From: JARRQJ01 sp963810615
GTDB taxonomy: Bacteria; Pseudomonadota; Gammaproteobacteria; DRLM01
NCBI GenBank assembly: GCA_963810615.1
Contig: CAWEOA010000007.1
Coordinates: forward strand, 372,001 to 436,000
Direction: 5' to 3'
DNA length: 64,000 bases
Shown here: piece by piece, positions 7,713-16,101 of the stretch
Layout: each line of letters begins with the position of its first letter
Numbering within the stretch: position 1 is the stretch's first letter
Position numbers and translations under genes: made by a program
Notes under the pieces: model-generated
What the model was told of the DNA's origin: nothing
Seen by the model: only the letters and a program-made list of their open reading frames with translations
Databases searched by the model: none

Positions 7713-9809
7713 ATGTGCGGTATAGCGGGTTTTTTCGGCATGAGTGACGGTGGCGCGGAGGGTGCGCGCGCGGCTGTCACCGCTATGGCCAATACGCTGA
7801 TTCATCGCGGCCCCGACGACGGCGGGGTGTGGGTGGATACGGCTGCCGGCATTGCTTTGGGGCATCGGCGCTTGTCTATTCTCGATTTGTCGCCGGAGGG
7901 TCACCAGCCTATGGCGTCGGCGTCGGGGCGTTATGTGATCGCCTTTAACGGGGAAATTTATAATTTTCGGGAGTTGCGGGGGGAGATTGAAAAATCTTTA
8001 AACTCCCCTCACCCCAGCCCTCTCCCTGGGGGAGAGGGGGATAAGAAAAGGCCTCTCCCTGGGGGAGAGGGAACGAAAGGGCAAGCCTTTTCAGTGGGAG
8101 AGGGGATGCGTTGGCGGGGGCATTCCGATACCGAGGTGATGCTGGCGGGGTTTGAGTGTTGGGGAGTCGAAGCCGCGTTGAAGAAATTCGTCGGCATGTT
8201 TGCCTTTGCCGTGTGGGATCGCGAGGAACGGCGGCTCTATCTGGCACGCGATCGTTTGGGTGAAAAGCCGCTGTACTATGGGTGGATGGGCAAGACGCTG
8301 CTGTTCGCGTCGGAGCTGAAGGCGCTGCGCGTGCATCCGGCGTGGCGGGGTGAGATCAATCGCGATGCCATGGCGGCGTACATGCGCCACAATTACATCC
8401 CCGCGCCATACTCCATCTATCAGGGCATCCATAAATTGCAGCCCGGTTGCTTTCTGAGTATCGCCGAGAAGGACGCGGGGAATGCCGGCGGATTTTCACC
8501 CGAGGCCTCTGATAATGCGCTGCGCGCTCCACGACCTTACTGGTCGGCGAAGGCCGTCGCGGAACGCGGTGTCCGTGATTTATTACATATGACGGATGAT
8601 GAGGCGGTTGTGCGATTGGATGAGCTGCTGCGTGGTGCCGTTGCGCAGCAAATGGTGGCGGATGTCCCGCTGGGCGCCTTTCTCTCCGGCGGTATCGATT
8701 CCACGACGGTCGTCGCCTTGATGCAGGCCCAGAGCACGCGACCGGTCAAGACCTTCACCATCGGTTTTAACGAGGCCGGCTTCAACGAAGCGGAGCACGC
8801 CAAGGCGGTCGCCCGGCATCTGGGTACGGAGCATACCGAGCTGTATGTGTCACCGGAGGAGGCGATGGCGGTGATCCCAAAGCTGCCGGCCCTGTATGAC
8901 GAACCGTTCGCCGATTCGTCGCAGATACCGACCTTCCTGGTGGCGCAACTGGCGCGCCAACATGTCACGGTGGCCTTGTCCGGTGACGGCGGGGACGAGT
9001 TGTTCGGTGGTTATAATCGATATTTCTGGGGGCGTAATCTGTGGCGGCGCTTTGGTTGGATGCCGCGCGGTGTGCGGCACATGGCGGCGGCGGGGATGAC
9101 CATGATCTCGCCCGGCAGCTGGGATCGGATGTTCGCCGGCCTGGGGCCGCTGTTGCCCTCAGCATTGCGACAAGCGCAGGCCGGTGACAAGCTGCACAAA
9201 CTGGCCAAGATCCTCAGCGTGCGGGATCCGGAAGAGATGTATCTGGGTCTGGTGTCGCACTGGCCCGATCCCGAGCAAGTGGTAAAACAGGCACGCGAAC
9301 CGCGTACCTTACTCGGCGCTGCTGTGGGCCGCGCGGCCTTGCGGGATTTTACGCAACGCATGATGTATCTCGATACTGTGACTTATCTGCCCGATGATAT
9401 TCTGGTCAAGGTCGACCGCGCCGCCATGGGTGTGAGCCTGGAGACGCGGGTGCCGCTGCTGGATCATCGCGTGGTGGAATTTGCGTGGCGCGTGCCCTTG
9501 GCGATGAAGATCCGAGACGGTCAGGGCAAGTGGTTATTGCGCCAGGTGCTGCACCGTTATGTGCCTCAGAAATTGGTGGAACGCCCTAAGATGGGTTTCG
9601 GCGTGCCCATCGATAGTTGGTTGCGCGGACCCTTGCGCGACTGGGCTGAAAGCTTGCTTGATGAGGGCCGTTTGAAGCGGGAAGGTTTTTTCGAACCGGC
9701 GCCGATCCGGAAGTTATGGGGTGAGCATTTATCCGGCGCGCGCAATTGGCAATATCATTTGTGGGATGTGTTGATGTTTCAGGCGTGGATGGAGGAATCG
9801 CAGTCCTGA
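7713..9809 (+). CDS. asnB: Asparagine synthetase (glutamine-hydrolysing) with in-frame repeat insertion
   Basis: 698 residues. The start is fixed because the catalytic nucleophile Cys must follow Met: MCGIAGFFG. Residues 1-~240 form the class II glutaminase domain (RGPDDGG, LGHRRLSILD, FNGEIYNFRELR). From ~300 onward is the ATP-pyrophosphatase synthetase domain, with the P-loop LSGGIDSTTVVALMQ near residue 324 and SGDGGDELFGGYNRY. The family converts aspartate plus glutamine to asparagine; in polysaccharide clusters relatives also amidate sugars. Between GEIYNFRELRGEIEK and RWRGHSDTEVML, which are nearly adjacent in normal family members, lie ~36 extra residues (about 96-132) encoded by GC-rich palindromic repeats. 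The frame is kept and there is no stop. The insertion sits in a surface loop region of the glutaminase domain, so activity may survive. Confidence 0.9.
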   Translation: MCGIAGFFGMSDGGAEGARAAVTAMANTLIHRGPDDGGVWVDTAAGIALGHRRLSILDLSPEGHQPMASASGRYVIAFNGEIYNFRELRGEIEKSLNSPHPSPLPGGEGDKKRPLPGGEGTKGQAFSVGEGMRWRGHSDTEVMLAGFECWGVEAALKKFVGMFAFAVWDREERRLYLARDRLGEKPLYYGWMGKTLLFASELKALRVHPAWRGEINRDAMAAYMRHNYIPAPYSIYQGIHKLQPGCFLSIAEKDAGNAGGFSPEASDNALRAPRPYWSAKAVAERGVRDLLHMTDDEAVVRLDELLRGAVAQQMVADVPLGAFLSGGIDSTTVVALMQAQSTRPVKTFTIGFNEAGFNEAEHAKAVARHLGTEHTELYVSPEEAMAVIPKLPALYDEPFADSSQIPTFLVAQLARQHVTVALSGDGGDELFGGYNRYFWGRNLWRRFGWMPRGVRHMAAAGMTMISPGSWDRMFAGLGPLLPSALRQAQAGDKLHKLAKILSVRDPEEMYLGLVSHWPDPEQVVKQAREPRTLLGAAVGRAALRDFTQRMMYLDTVTYLPDDILVKVDRAAMGVSLETRVPLLDHRVVEFAWRVPLAMKIRDGQGKWLLRQVLHRYVPQKLVERPKMGFGVPIDSWLRGPLRDWAESLLDEGRLKREGFFEPAPIRKLWGEHLSGARNWQYHLWDVLMFQAWMEESQS
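8004..8105. repeat. Palindromic repeat copies translated inside asnB
   Basis: Two clear copies (8004-8040 and 8052-8071, each with CCTCTCCCTGGGGGAGAGG) and a weaker third near 8086-8104. They read as SPHPSPLPGGEG, then PLPGGEG, then FSVGEG in the asnB frame. The same DNA motif is intergenic elsewhere in the window, so this is a repeat insertion rather than part of the ancestral gene. Confidence 0.85.
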
Positions 9810-9820
9810 CTATACTTGAC

Positions 9821-9962
9821 TCCACCCCCATCCCAACCTTCCCCCTGAGGGGGAAGGGGTTGAAAGATAGCTTCGCGGCTTTTCCTGCTGCTAAGCAGTA
9901 AGAAGGAGAGTGCCCTCCCCTTCAAGGGGAGGGTCAGGGAGGGGATGGGGTTGCTTATGTGA
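9821..9962. repeat. Palindromic repeat pair downstream of asnB
   Basis: Starts with CCCCCATCCCAACCTTCCCC, meeting its complement in CTGAGGGGGAAGGGG. After about 55 bp of unrelated sequence it continues with CCCTCCCCTTCAAGGGGAGG and ends in GGGAGGGGATGGGG. It belongs to the same family as the other GC-rich copies and forms the left shoulder of the DUF559 gene that follows. Confidence 0.75.
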
Positions 9963-10016
9963 GAGGATGTATCAACAAGCATGCTTTCCCGTCAAATAGT
10001 AGAGGATGAATGTGGA

Positions 10017-10102
10017 ATAGGTTCAGTGGACCTTTTTCCCGACGAGCGAGTGCGATGAATTATTTGCGCCCCGGCGGGAACCAGGGAGGGGATGGGGTTA
10101 CC
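10017..10102. repeat. Left arm of DUF559-associated element
   Basis: Contains GGTTCAGTGGACC followed by TTTTTCCC, then a GCGCCCCGGCGGG segment and AGGGAGGGGATGGGGTT just before the DUF559 start. The last 17 bases are the exact reverse complement of AACCCCATCCCCTCCCT at 10493-10509 on the other side of the gene. The same left arm, less decayed, occurs without a gene at 11811-11900. Confidence 0.7.
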
Positions 10103-10105
10103 GTC

Positions 10106-10474
10106 ATGAAGGGACAAACCAATAAGAAAATCCTCGGGAACAGATTGCAGCGGGTTTTGCGCGGCAATATGACGGATGCCGAGCAGCTACTTTGGCGGCA
10201 TTTGCGTAGAGGTCAAATGAACGGGTTTAAATTCCGCAGGCAACATCCGTTTGGAGATTACGTTTTGGATTTTGTGTGCCTGGAAGCGAAATTGATTGTT
10301 GAGGTGGACGGTGGCCAGCATGTTGCCAATGAGGCAGAGGATGCAAAACGCACCGCAGTTTTGAACAAGGCCGGGTTTCGAGTGTTGCGTTTCTGGAATC
10401 ATGAGGTGATGGGGGAATTGGAAAAAGTGCAGGATGCGATATGGAATGCGTTGCATACCCCATCCCCCTCCTAA
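10106..10474 (+). CDS. DUF559 / very-short-patch-repair-like endonuclease, copy 1
   Basis: 122 residues from ATG 10106 (MKGQTNKK). The frame is open further upstream, but that part is the flanking repeat. The core MTDAEQLLWRHLRRGQ, FKFRRQHPFGDYVLDFVC, KLIVEVDGGQH and GFRVLRFWNHEV matches the DUF559 family, related to Vsr and other PD-(D/E)XK nucleases. Likely active-site residues are the D of VLDFVC and the E-V-D-G-G-Q-H segment. The C-terminus (TPSPS) and stop are formed by the flanking palindromic repeat. The gene therefore sits exactly between inverted repeat arms, apart from the polysaccharide genes in function. Its target is unknown; a role in spreading or maintaining the repeats is an inference. 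Confidence 0.8.
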   Translation: MKGQTNKKILGNRLQRVLRGNMTDAEQLLWRHLRRGQMNGFKFRRQHPFGDYVLDFVCLEAKLIVEVDGGQHVANEAEDAKRTAVLNKAGFRVLRFWNHEVMGELEKVQDAIWNALHTPSPS

Positions 10475-10476
10475 AG

Positions 10477-10622
10477 CCCCAAGGAGGAAGAAACCCCATC
10501 CCCTCCCTGGCCCTCCCCTTGAAGGGGAGGGAATTCTTAGTGCTATTGTTCGGAGATAGGCGATTAGTAGGTATTTTTTGCTCCTTCCCCCTCAGGGGGA
10601 AGGTTGGGATGGGGGTGGGGTT
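10477..10622. repeat. Right arm of DUF559-associated element
   Basis: Holds AACCCCATCCCCTCCCT followed by GGCCCTCCCCTTGAAGGGGA, then after about 40 bp CCTTCCCCCTCAGGGGGAAG and GGTTGGGATGGGGGTGGGG. These are the same two sub-motifs found at 9821-9962 in inverted order, so the block 9821-10622 is a large imperfect inverted repeat around the DUF559 gene. Confidence 0.75.
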
Positions 10623-10628
10623 GTCTGA

Positions 10629-11783
10629 GTGATATATGCTGATACACACAAGAAGATACTGTTCGTCGTCAACGACGCTCCGTTCTTTATATCTCATCGT
10701 CTGCCGCTGGCCTTGGCGGCGCGTGATGCGGGCTATGAGGTGCATGTCGCCACGCCGGACTCGCCGCTGAGCGCTGCGATCCAAAAGCATGGCTTGCACT
10801 TTCACGCCATTCCGCTGCATCGTTCCAATACTCGCTTGTGGAAAGAGCTGAAAAGTTTTCGCGCGCTGTTGGCCTTGTATCGTCGCCTGCAGCCGGATTT
10901 GGTGCACCATGTGACAATCAAGCCGGTATTGTATGGCGGTGTGGCGGCCCGGCTTGCCAAGGTGCCGGCGGTGGTTTACGCCGTTCCGGGTCTCGGGCAT
11001 GTGTTCGTGCAGGACGGGATTAAGGCCAAATTGCTCAGAGCCGTGGTAAAACGGGTTTACGGCTATGTGTTCAGGCATCCCCATGCCAAGATCATTTTCC
11101 AAAATCCGGATGATCAGTCTTTGCTGCTGCAGGCGCAACTTCTGAGTGCGGATGATGTGATTTTGATTCGTGGCTCAGGGGTGGATATGAATATCTTCAC
11201 TCCTCAACCGGAAGCGTCCGGTACGCCGGTGGTGGTATTGGCCGCGCGTATGTTGTGGGAGAAGGGAGTAGGGGAGTTCGTGGATGCCGCCCGGCAGTTG
11301 CGCGAGCAAAAGATCGAGGCGCGTTTCATATTGGCGGGTGAAAGCGACCCGGGGAATCCCAGCGCGGTGCCGGTATGGCAATTAGAGCAATGGCATGACA
11401 GCGGGGTGGTGGAATGGTTGGGGGCGTGTGATGACATGGCGCGGATATTCGCGGAGGCGCATGTGGTATGCCTGCCGTCCTATCGCGAAGGATTGCCCAA
11501 GGTCTTGATCGAGGCCGCGGCCTGCGGACGGCCTATCGTTACCACCGATGTGCCCGGGTGCCGGGAAGTGGTGCGCCACGAAGAGAACGGATTATTAGTG
11601 CCGGTACGCAATCCCACGGCGCTGGCGGCGGCCTTGCGGCGGCTGATCACCTCGCCAGTGTTGCGCCAGTTCCTGGGTCAGCGCGGCCGGGAAATCGCCG
11701 AGACCGAGTTTGCATTGGAAAAGGTGGTGGAGCAGACCCTGGCGATCTATAAAGAGATGTTGTCCGATGAGGCGGTCTCTTGA
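10629..11783 (+). CDS. Glycosyltransferase family 4 (CapM/PglA-like)
   Basis: 384 residues. GTG 10629 is used because no other in-frame start precedes the conserved KKILFVVNDAPFFISHRLPL segment. The N-domain shows the H-R-L-P-L acceptor region and a DLVHHVTIKPVLYGG motif. The C-domain carries VLAARMLWEKGV, then CLPSYREGLPKVLIEAAACG with the E-x7-E nucleotide-sugar signature, and PIVTTDVPGCREVV. This combination is typical of GT4 enzymes adding the second sugar (often GalNAc or a deoxy-amino sugar) to undecaprenyl-PP-linked sugars. The family is sure; the donor is inferred. It is flanked on both sides by palindromic repeat blocks, which separate it from asnB and from the reductase gene downstream. 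Confidence 0.83.
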   Translation: MIYADTHKKILFVVNDAPFFISHRLPLALAARDAGYEVHVATPDSPLSAAIQKHGLHFHAIPLHRSNTRLWKELKSFRALLALYRRLQPDLVHHVTIKPVLYGGVAARLAKVPAVVYAVPGLGHVFVQDGIKAKLLRAVVKRVYGYVFRHPHAKIIFQNPDDQSLLLQAQLLSADDVILIRGSGVDMNIFTPQPEASGTPVVVLAARMLWEKGVGEFVDAARQLREQKIEARFILAGESDPGNPSAVPVWQLEQWHDSGVVEWLGACDDMARIFAEAHVVCLPSYREGLPKVLIEAAACGRPIVTTDVPGCREVVRHEENGLLVPVRNPTALAAALRRLITSPVLRQFLGQRGREIAETEFALEKVVEQTLAIYKEMLSDEAVS

Positions 11784-11955
11784 ATTCCCTCCTCTTCAAG
11801 GGGGTGAGGCGGAGTGGGGAAAAGGTCCAGTGGACCTTTTCCCCGCCGAACGGGTGCATGGTTTTTCTTGCACCCCGGCGGGTTATATGGGGTGGGGATG
11901 GTGAGCACCCCATCCCCCTCCCGCCCTCCCCCTTGAAGGGGGAGGAGAAAATTCT
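11784..11955. repeat. Solo (gene-less) copy of the DUF559-associated repeat element
   Basis: Carries the left-arm sequence seen at 10017-10102: a perfect 14-bp inverted repeat with a single central G at 11816-11844 (GGGGAAAAGGTCCA and its complement), a GCACCCCGGCGGG segment, and GGGGTGGGGATGG. It passes directly into CACCCCATCCCCCTCCC and CCCCCTTGAAGGGGGAGG, equivalent to the right arm. In the copy at 10 kb the DUF559 gene occupies this junction. A further half copy lies at 12038-12058. Confidence 0.75.
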
Positions 11956-12146
11956 TTACTCCCAGCGCATCTTTAAGAAGGGGGAGGAGTAGTTGCTCTT
12001 GGTACAGGGTGGGATGAAAATCGACTTCTCGTTAATCCCCCCCCTGAAGAGGGAGGATAATTTTTTCATCGAGCACTCGCTGGAAGAGAAGCGGAATAAT
12101 TCAGTACTTGCGCGGATAAGGGATATAATTTTCGCTCGCTGAGGCG

Positions 12147-13149
12147 ATGAAGGGATCGTGTTTGACGGTGAATGAGGAGAGAGGGAGGGGGCGTACCGTG
12201 CTGGTGACCGGCGCCACCGGTTTTGTCGGCCGCCATGTCTGTGCCTATTTACACGCAGCGGGTTATCGCGTGCGCGTCGCAGTGCGTGCCGCCGCTGCCT
12301 TGCCGACGGCTTGGGAACAGGCGATTGTCGGCGAGATTGGGTCTGGACACGGTGTGGGATGCGGCGCTTGATGGTGTGGAGTTCATAGTGCACTTGGCGT
12401 CGCACTCGCCGGTGGCGGGAGCGAGCGACGCAGACACTGCCGCGGCGTATCGACGCGTGAACGTTGCCGGCAGTGAACGACTGGCCCGCGCCGCGCTTGC
12501 CGCCGGAGTGAAGCGGCTGGTCTATGTCAGCACCATCAAGGTCAACGGTGAAGCCACGCCGATAGATGCCCCGTTTACCACGGAGACGCCGCCTCAGCCT
12601 GAAGATGTGTACGGAGAGAGTAAATGGCAGGCGGAGCAGATATTGCGGGAACTCGGCGCCAGTTCTGGATTGGAAGTAGTGATTCTGCGCGCGCCCTTGG
12701 TGTACGGTCCGGGCGTGCGGGCCAATTTTCTCGCCCTGCTGCGCCTGGTGGAGCGGAACTTGCCCGTGCCCTTGGGACTTGTCCACAATCGGCGCAGCAT
12801 GCTGTTTGTGAACAATCTCGCCGATGCCATCAGTCATTGTCTGACTGCGCCGCAGGCGAGCGGTCAGACCTATCTGGTCAGTGACGATATGGATGTCTCT
12901 ACGCCGGAGCTGGTGGCGCGTCTCGCCGTGCAACTGGGTCGCAAACCGCATTGCTGGCCGGTGCCGGTTTCATTGCTGCGCGGTGTGGGAAAGCTGCTGG
13001 GAAAAAGTGCGGCGATCGACAGAATTACCGGTTCGCTGGTGGTCGATCCCGCCAAGCTGCGCGAGCAGCTGCACTGGGCGCCGCCCTTTACGCTCGATGA
13101 AGGTTTGCGCGAGACCGTGCAATGGTATCTCGCCGAGCGCCGTAAGTGA
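12147..13149 (+). pseudogene. WbpV/WbpK-type NAD-dependent sugar-nucleotide reductase, frameshifted
   Basis: An extended short-chain dehydrogenase broken by one frameshift. The first frame (from ATG 12147) gives the NAD-binding TVLVTGATGFVGRHVCAYL segment and continues to AIVGEIG near 12340. The next frame (readable from 12343) gives LDTVWDAALDGVEFIVHLA, YVSTIKVNGE, the catalytic VYGESKWQAE (Y-x3-K) and a normal C-terminus. One extra base, or two missing bases, at about 12336-12345 explains it. Relatives reduce the 4-keto sugar made by WbpM-type enzymes to UDP-QuiNAc or UDP-FucNAc. The gene sits directly before WbpL- and WbpM-like genes, as in Pseudomonas O-antigen clusters. Whether the shift is real or a sequencing error cannot be decided here. 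Confidence 0.82.
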
Positions 13150-14198
13150 GTATGGCGGACCATTACCCTGGTACCGTCATCACCGCGGTGTTGTTGACGG
13201 CCTACATAATCGCGGTGCTGCTCACCGGCGTGTCACGTCGCTATGCCTTGCGCCGTTCCCTGCTGGATATTCCCAATGACCGCAGTTCCCATAGCGTGCC
13301 GACGCCGCGCGGCGGCGGCTTGGCGATCGCCGTGACCCTGGTCGTCGGTCTGGCGGTATTGGGCTTATTGGGTGTGGTGCCGGCCAGACTGGTATGGGCG
13401 CTGCTCGGCGGCGGCACGCTGGTGGCGGGCATAGGCTGGTTGGACGATCATCGTCACGTGCCGCCGCGCTGGCGGGCGGCGGTGCATGTGCTGGCGGCGC
13501 TGTGGGCGGTGTATTGCCTGGGCGGACTTGCCGAAATCGCGCTGGGAGGGCGCGGCTGGCACCTCGGTTTTCTGGGTTCGCTGCTGGCGGTGGTTGCGAT
13601 CGTGTGGCTGATCAATCTGTATAACTTCATGGACGGCATCGACGGTCTGGCGGGCTTGGAGGCCGTGATCACCGGACTGGGTGCCGCGGCCCTGGCCTGG
13701 TGGGGCGGCGCTCCCGGCCTGGCAGCGGCGGCGGCCCTGGTGGCGCTGAGCAGCGGCGGGTTCTTATGGTGGAATTGGCCGCCGGCCAAAATCTTCATGG
13801 GGGATGTGGGCAGTGGTTTGCTCGGTTATTGCTTTGCGGTGCTGGCCCTGGCCGGTGAAAAAGCGGGCGCAGTGCCGGGCGTGGTGTGGTTGATCTTGCT
13901 GGCGGTTTTTGTCCTGGATGCCACATTCACCTTAATTTCCCGGGTATTACGCGGCGAGCAATGGTATACTGCCCATCGCAGTCACGCCTATCAGCGCGGA
14001 GTGCAGCTGGGTTATTCCCATCGCCGGATTACCATGACGGTGGGAGGAATCAATATCTTGATATTGCTTCCGCTGGCGGTCGCGGCCGTTGCCTACCCGA
14101 TGACTCAGCCATGGATCGTAGTGGGATTACTGTTGGCGGCATGGATAGTGTGGAAGGCTGTGCAAGACAGATATAGGGACTCCACGCAGGGAAAATAA
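13146..14198 (+). CDS. wbpL: WbpL/WecA-type undecaprenyl-phosphate sugar-phosphate transferase
   Basis: 350 residues with about ten membrane segments. Polyprenyl-phosphate glycosyl-1-phosphate transferase motifs are visible: HSVPTPRGGG near residue 45, WLDDH (the D-D motif) near residue 98, NFMDGIDGLAG near residue 160, KIFMGDVGSGLLGY near residue 215, and HRSHAYQRGV in the cytoplasmic loop that distinguishes WbpL/WecA from MraY. The enzyme starts O-antigen synthesis by placing a GlcNAc-, FucNAc- or QuiNAc-phosphate on undecaprenyl phosphate at the inner membrane. GTG 13146 overlaps the preceding stop (GTGA); ATG 13152 is an alternative start. It belongs with the reductase before and the dehydratase after as a sugar-activation and initiation module. 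Confidence 0.87.
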   Translation: MSMADHYPGTVITAVLLTAYIIAVLLTGVSRRYALRRSLLDIPNDRSSHSVPTPRGGGLAIAVTLVVGLAVLGLLGVVPARLVWALLGGGTLVAGIGWLDDHRHVPPRWRAAVHVLAALWAVYCLGGLAEIALGGRGWHLGFLGSLLAVVAIVWLINLYNFMDGIDGLAGLEAVITGLGAAALAWWGGAPGLAAAAALVALSSGGFLWWNWPPAKIFMGDVGSGLLGYCFAVLALAGEKAGAVPGVVWLILLAVFVLDATFTLISRVLRGEQWYTAHRSHAYQRGVQLGYSHRRITMTVGGINILILLPLAVAAVAYPMTQPWIVVGLLLAAWIVWKAVQDRYRDSTQGK

Positions 14199-14208
14199 TC
14201 GTTACGCA

Positions 14209-16101
14209 ATGAATGTACTCAACCGTCGTCTGGCCATCATCTTCCATGATCTGCTCATGGTGGCGCTGGCGTGGTTGCTCGCTTACCTGATCCGTTACAA
14301 CTTCAATCTCGATCTTGATCAGTGGCCCGTACTGGGTCAAAGCCTCGCCATGGTGGTCGTGATCCAGGGCCTGGTGTCATGGCGCTTCGGACTATACCGC
14401 GGCGTATGGCGTTTCGCCAGCATCCCCGATCTGTGGAATATCATTCGCGCGGTGTTCCTCGGCGCCCTGGCCGCCAGCCTGGCCTTGTTCCTGTTCAACC
14501 GCCTGCAGAACATCCCGCGCTCGACCCTGCTGTTGTATCCCTTGCTGGCGACCTTTCTGCTCGGTGCGCCGCGCGCCTTATATCGGATGTGGAAGGATCA
14601 CGGCCTCAGCTTTCAAAAGGAGGGGGTGCGCAAGCATGTACTGATCATCGGCGCCGGACGCGCCGGCGAGATGCTGGCACGCGACATGCGCCGCGACGAT
14701 GAGCATGTGCCGGTGGGCTTCCTCGACGATCAGGCGAATTTGCGCGGTGCCAAGGTGCATGGGCTGCCGGTCCTGGGGCGTATCGATGACCTGCCCAAAG
14801 TTGTCGCCGCCCTGGCGGTGGACGTGGTGATCATCGCCATCCCCTCGGCGAACGCCGAGCAGATGCGGCGCGTGGTGGAAAGCTGCGAGCACGCCGGGGT
14901 CATGTTCCGTACCCTGCCGCGTCTGGGCAGCATGTTTTCCGCGCAGCCGACCATGCGCGAGGTGCGCGAGGTGGCCATCGAGGATCTGCTGGGACGGGAG
15001 CAGATCTCGCTGGATTGGCGGCGCATCAGCGATGCCCTGGCCGGCAAGACCGTGCTGGTGACCGGCGCCGGCGGTTCAATCGGTTCGGAGTTGTGCCGTC
15101 AGATCGCCCGTCTGGGTCCGAGTAAGCTGATCGCCTTCGAACGCAGCGAGTTCAATCTCTACAGTATCGAACTGGAGTTGCGGCGCAGTTCCCCCGAATT
15201 GAACCTGGCGGCGCAGTTGGGTGATGTGACCGATCAGGTCGCCGTGGACCATGTGCTGAACACCCACCGGCCCCAGGTGGTCTTTCATGCCGCGGCCTTC
15301 AAGCACGTGCCCCTGTTGCAGGGCCAACCCCGCGAGGCGGTGCGCAACAATGTGCTGGGGACCCGCACCATGGTGCTGGCTGCGGAAAGGAGCGGCTGCG
15401 AGACCTTTGTCATGATCTCCACCGACAAGGCGGTCAAGCCCACCAATGTCATGGGCGCGACCAAGCGGGTGGCGGAGCTGTTGTGTCAGGCCTTGAGCCG
15501 TCGCTCCGCCCTGCGTTTGATCACGGTGCGTTTCGGCAATGTATTGGGATCGGCGGGCAGTGTGGTGCCGCTGTTTCAGAAACAGATCGCAGCCGGCGGT
15601 CCGGTGACCGTGACCCATCCCGAGATCACCCGCTACTTCATGACCATTCCCGAGGCCTGTCAATTGATCATGCAGGCGGGGGTGATGGGTAAAGGCGGCG
15701 AGATCTTCGTGCTGGATATGGGTGAGCCGGTGAAGATCGCCTATCTGGCGGAGCAGATGATTCGCCTGTCCGGCAAAGTGCCGGGCAAGGACATCAAGGT
15801 GGAGTTTACGGGCTTGCGGCCCGGCGAGAAATTATACGAGGAGTTGTTCTACGAACAGGAACGGCTCAATCCCACCGGACATAATAAGATCCTGCTGGCT
15901 CAATCCGCGACGGCGGATTGGGAGCGCTTGACGCGCCTGGTGGATGCCCTGGGGGACGCCGGCGAGCGCTATGACGAGGATGCCTTGCGCCTGTTATTGC
16001 GCGAGCTGGTTCCGGAAATGATCGAAGCCGAGGACAAAGTGCGTCCGACGGCGGAAAGCGACGATAGCAATGTCGTCATATTGAACAGGTATAACGCATG
16101 A
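14209..16101 (+). CDS. wbpM: WbpM-type UDP-GlcNAc 4,6-dehydratase (membrane)
   Basis: 630 residues, the usual length for this family. Residues 1-~125 hold four membrane helices. A first Rossmann domain follows with VLIIGAGRAGEMLARDM (about 144-160). The catalytic SDR domain has VLVTGAGGSIGSELCRQIA near residue 283, HAAAFKHVPL, and MISTDKAVKPTNVMGATKR near residue 403. That last segment carries the S-M-K catalytic set, with Met in place of the usual SDR Tyr, typical of WbpM. It converts UDP-GlcNAc to the 4-keto-6-deoxy intermediate used for QuiNAc/FucNAc. The stop overlaps galU (ATGA), giving coupled translation. Assignment is strong. Confidence 0.9.
   Translation: MNVLNRRLAIIFHDLLMVALAWLLAYLIRYNFNLDLDQWPVLGQSLAMVVVIQGLVSWRFGLYRGVWRFASIPDLWNIIRAVFLGALAASLALFLFNRLQNIPRSTLLLYPLLATFLLGAPRALYRMWKDHGLSFQKEGVRKHVLIIGAGRAGEMLARDMRRDDEHVPVGFLDDQANLRGAKVHGLPVLGRIDDLPKVVAALAVDVVIIAIPSANAEQMRRVVESCEHAGVMFRTLPRLGSMFSAQPTMREVREVAIEDLLGREQISLDWRRISDALAGKTVLVTGAGGSIGSELCRQIARLGPSKLIAFERSEFNLYSIELELRRSSPELNLAAQLGDVTDQVAVDHVLNTHRPQVVFHAAAFKHVPLLQGQPREAVRNNVLGTRTMVLAAERSGCETFVMISTDKAVKPTNVMGATKRVAELLCQALSRRSALRLITVRFGNVLGSAGSVVPLFQKQIAAGGPVTVTHPEITRYFMTIPEACQLIMQAGVMGKGGEIFVLDMGEPVKIAYLAEQMIRLSGKVPGKDIKVEFTGLRPGEKLYEELFYEQERLNPTGHNKILLAQSATADWERLTRLVDALGDAGERYDEDALRLLLRELVPEMIEAEDKVRPTAESDDSNVVILNRYNA

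Noticed and set aside
7232..7792. Minus-strand open frame covering the repeat before asnB
   Set aside because: It is composed of the antisense of a glycosyltransferase, a palindromic repeat and the asnB start.
10227..11138. Long open frame on the minus strand opposite DUF559 and the glycosyltransferase
   Set aside because: It is a shadow of the plus-strand genes and of the repeats between them; low-complexity Pro/Arg/Gln-rich translation.
15076..15663. Minus-strand open frame inside wbpM
   Set aside because: Antisense of a clearly coding region; His/Gly/Gln-rich translation with no family motif.
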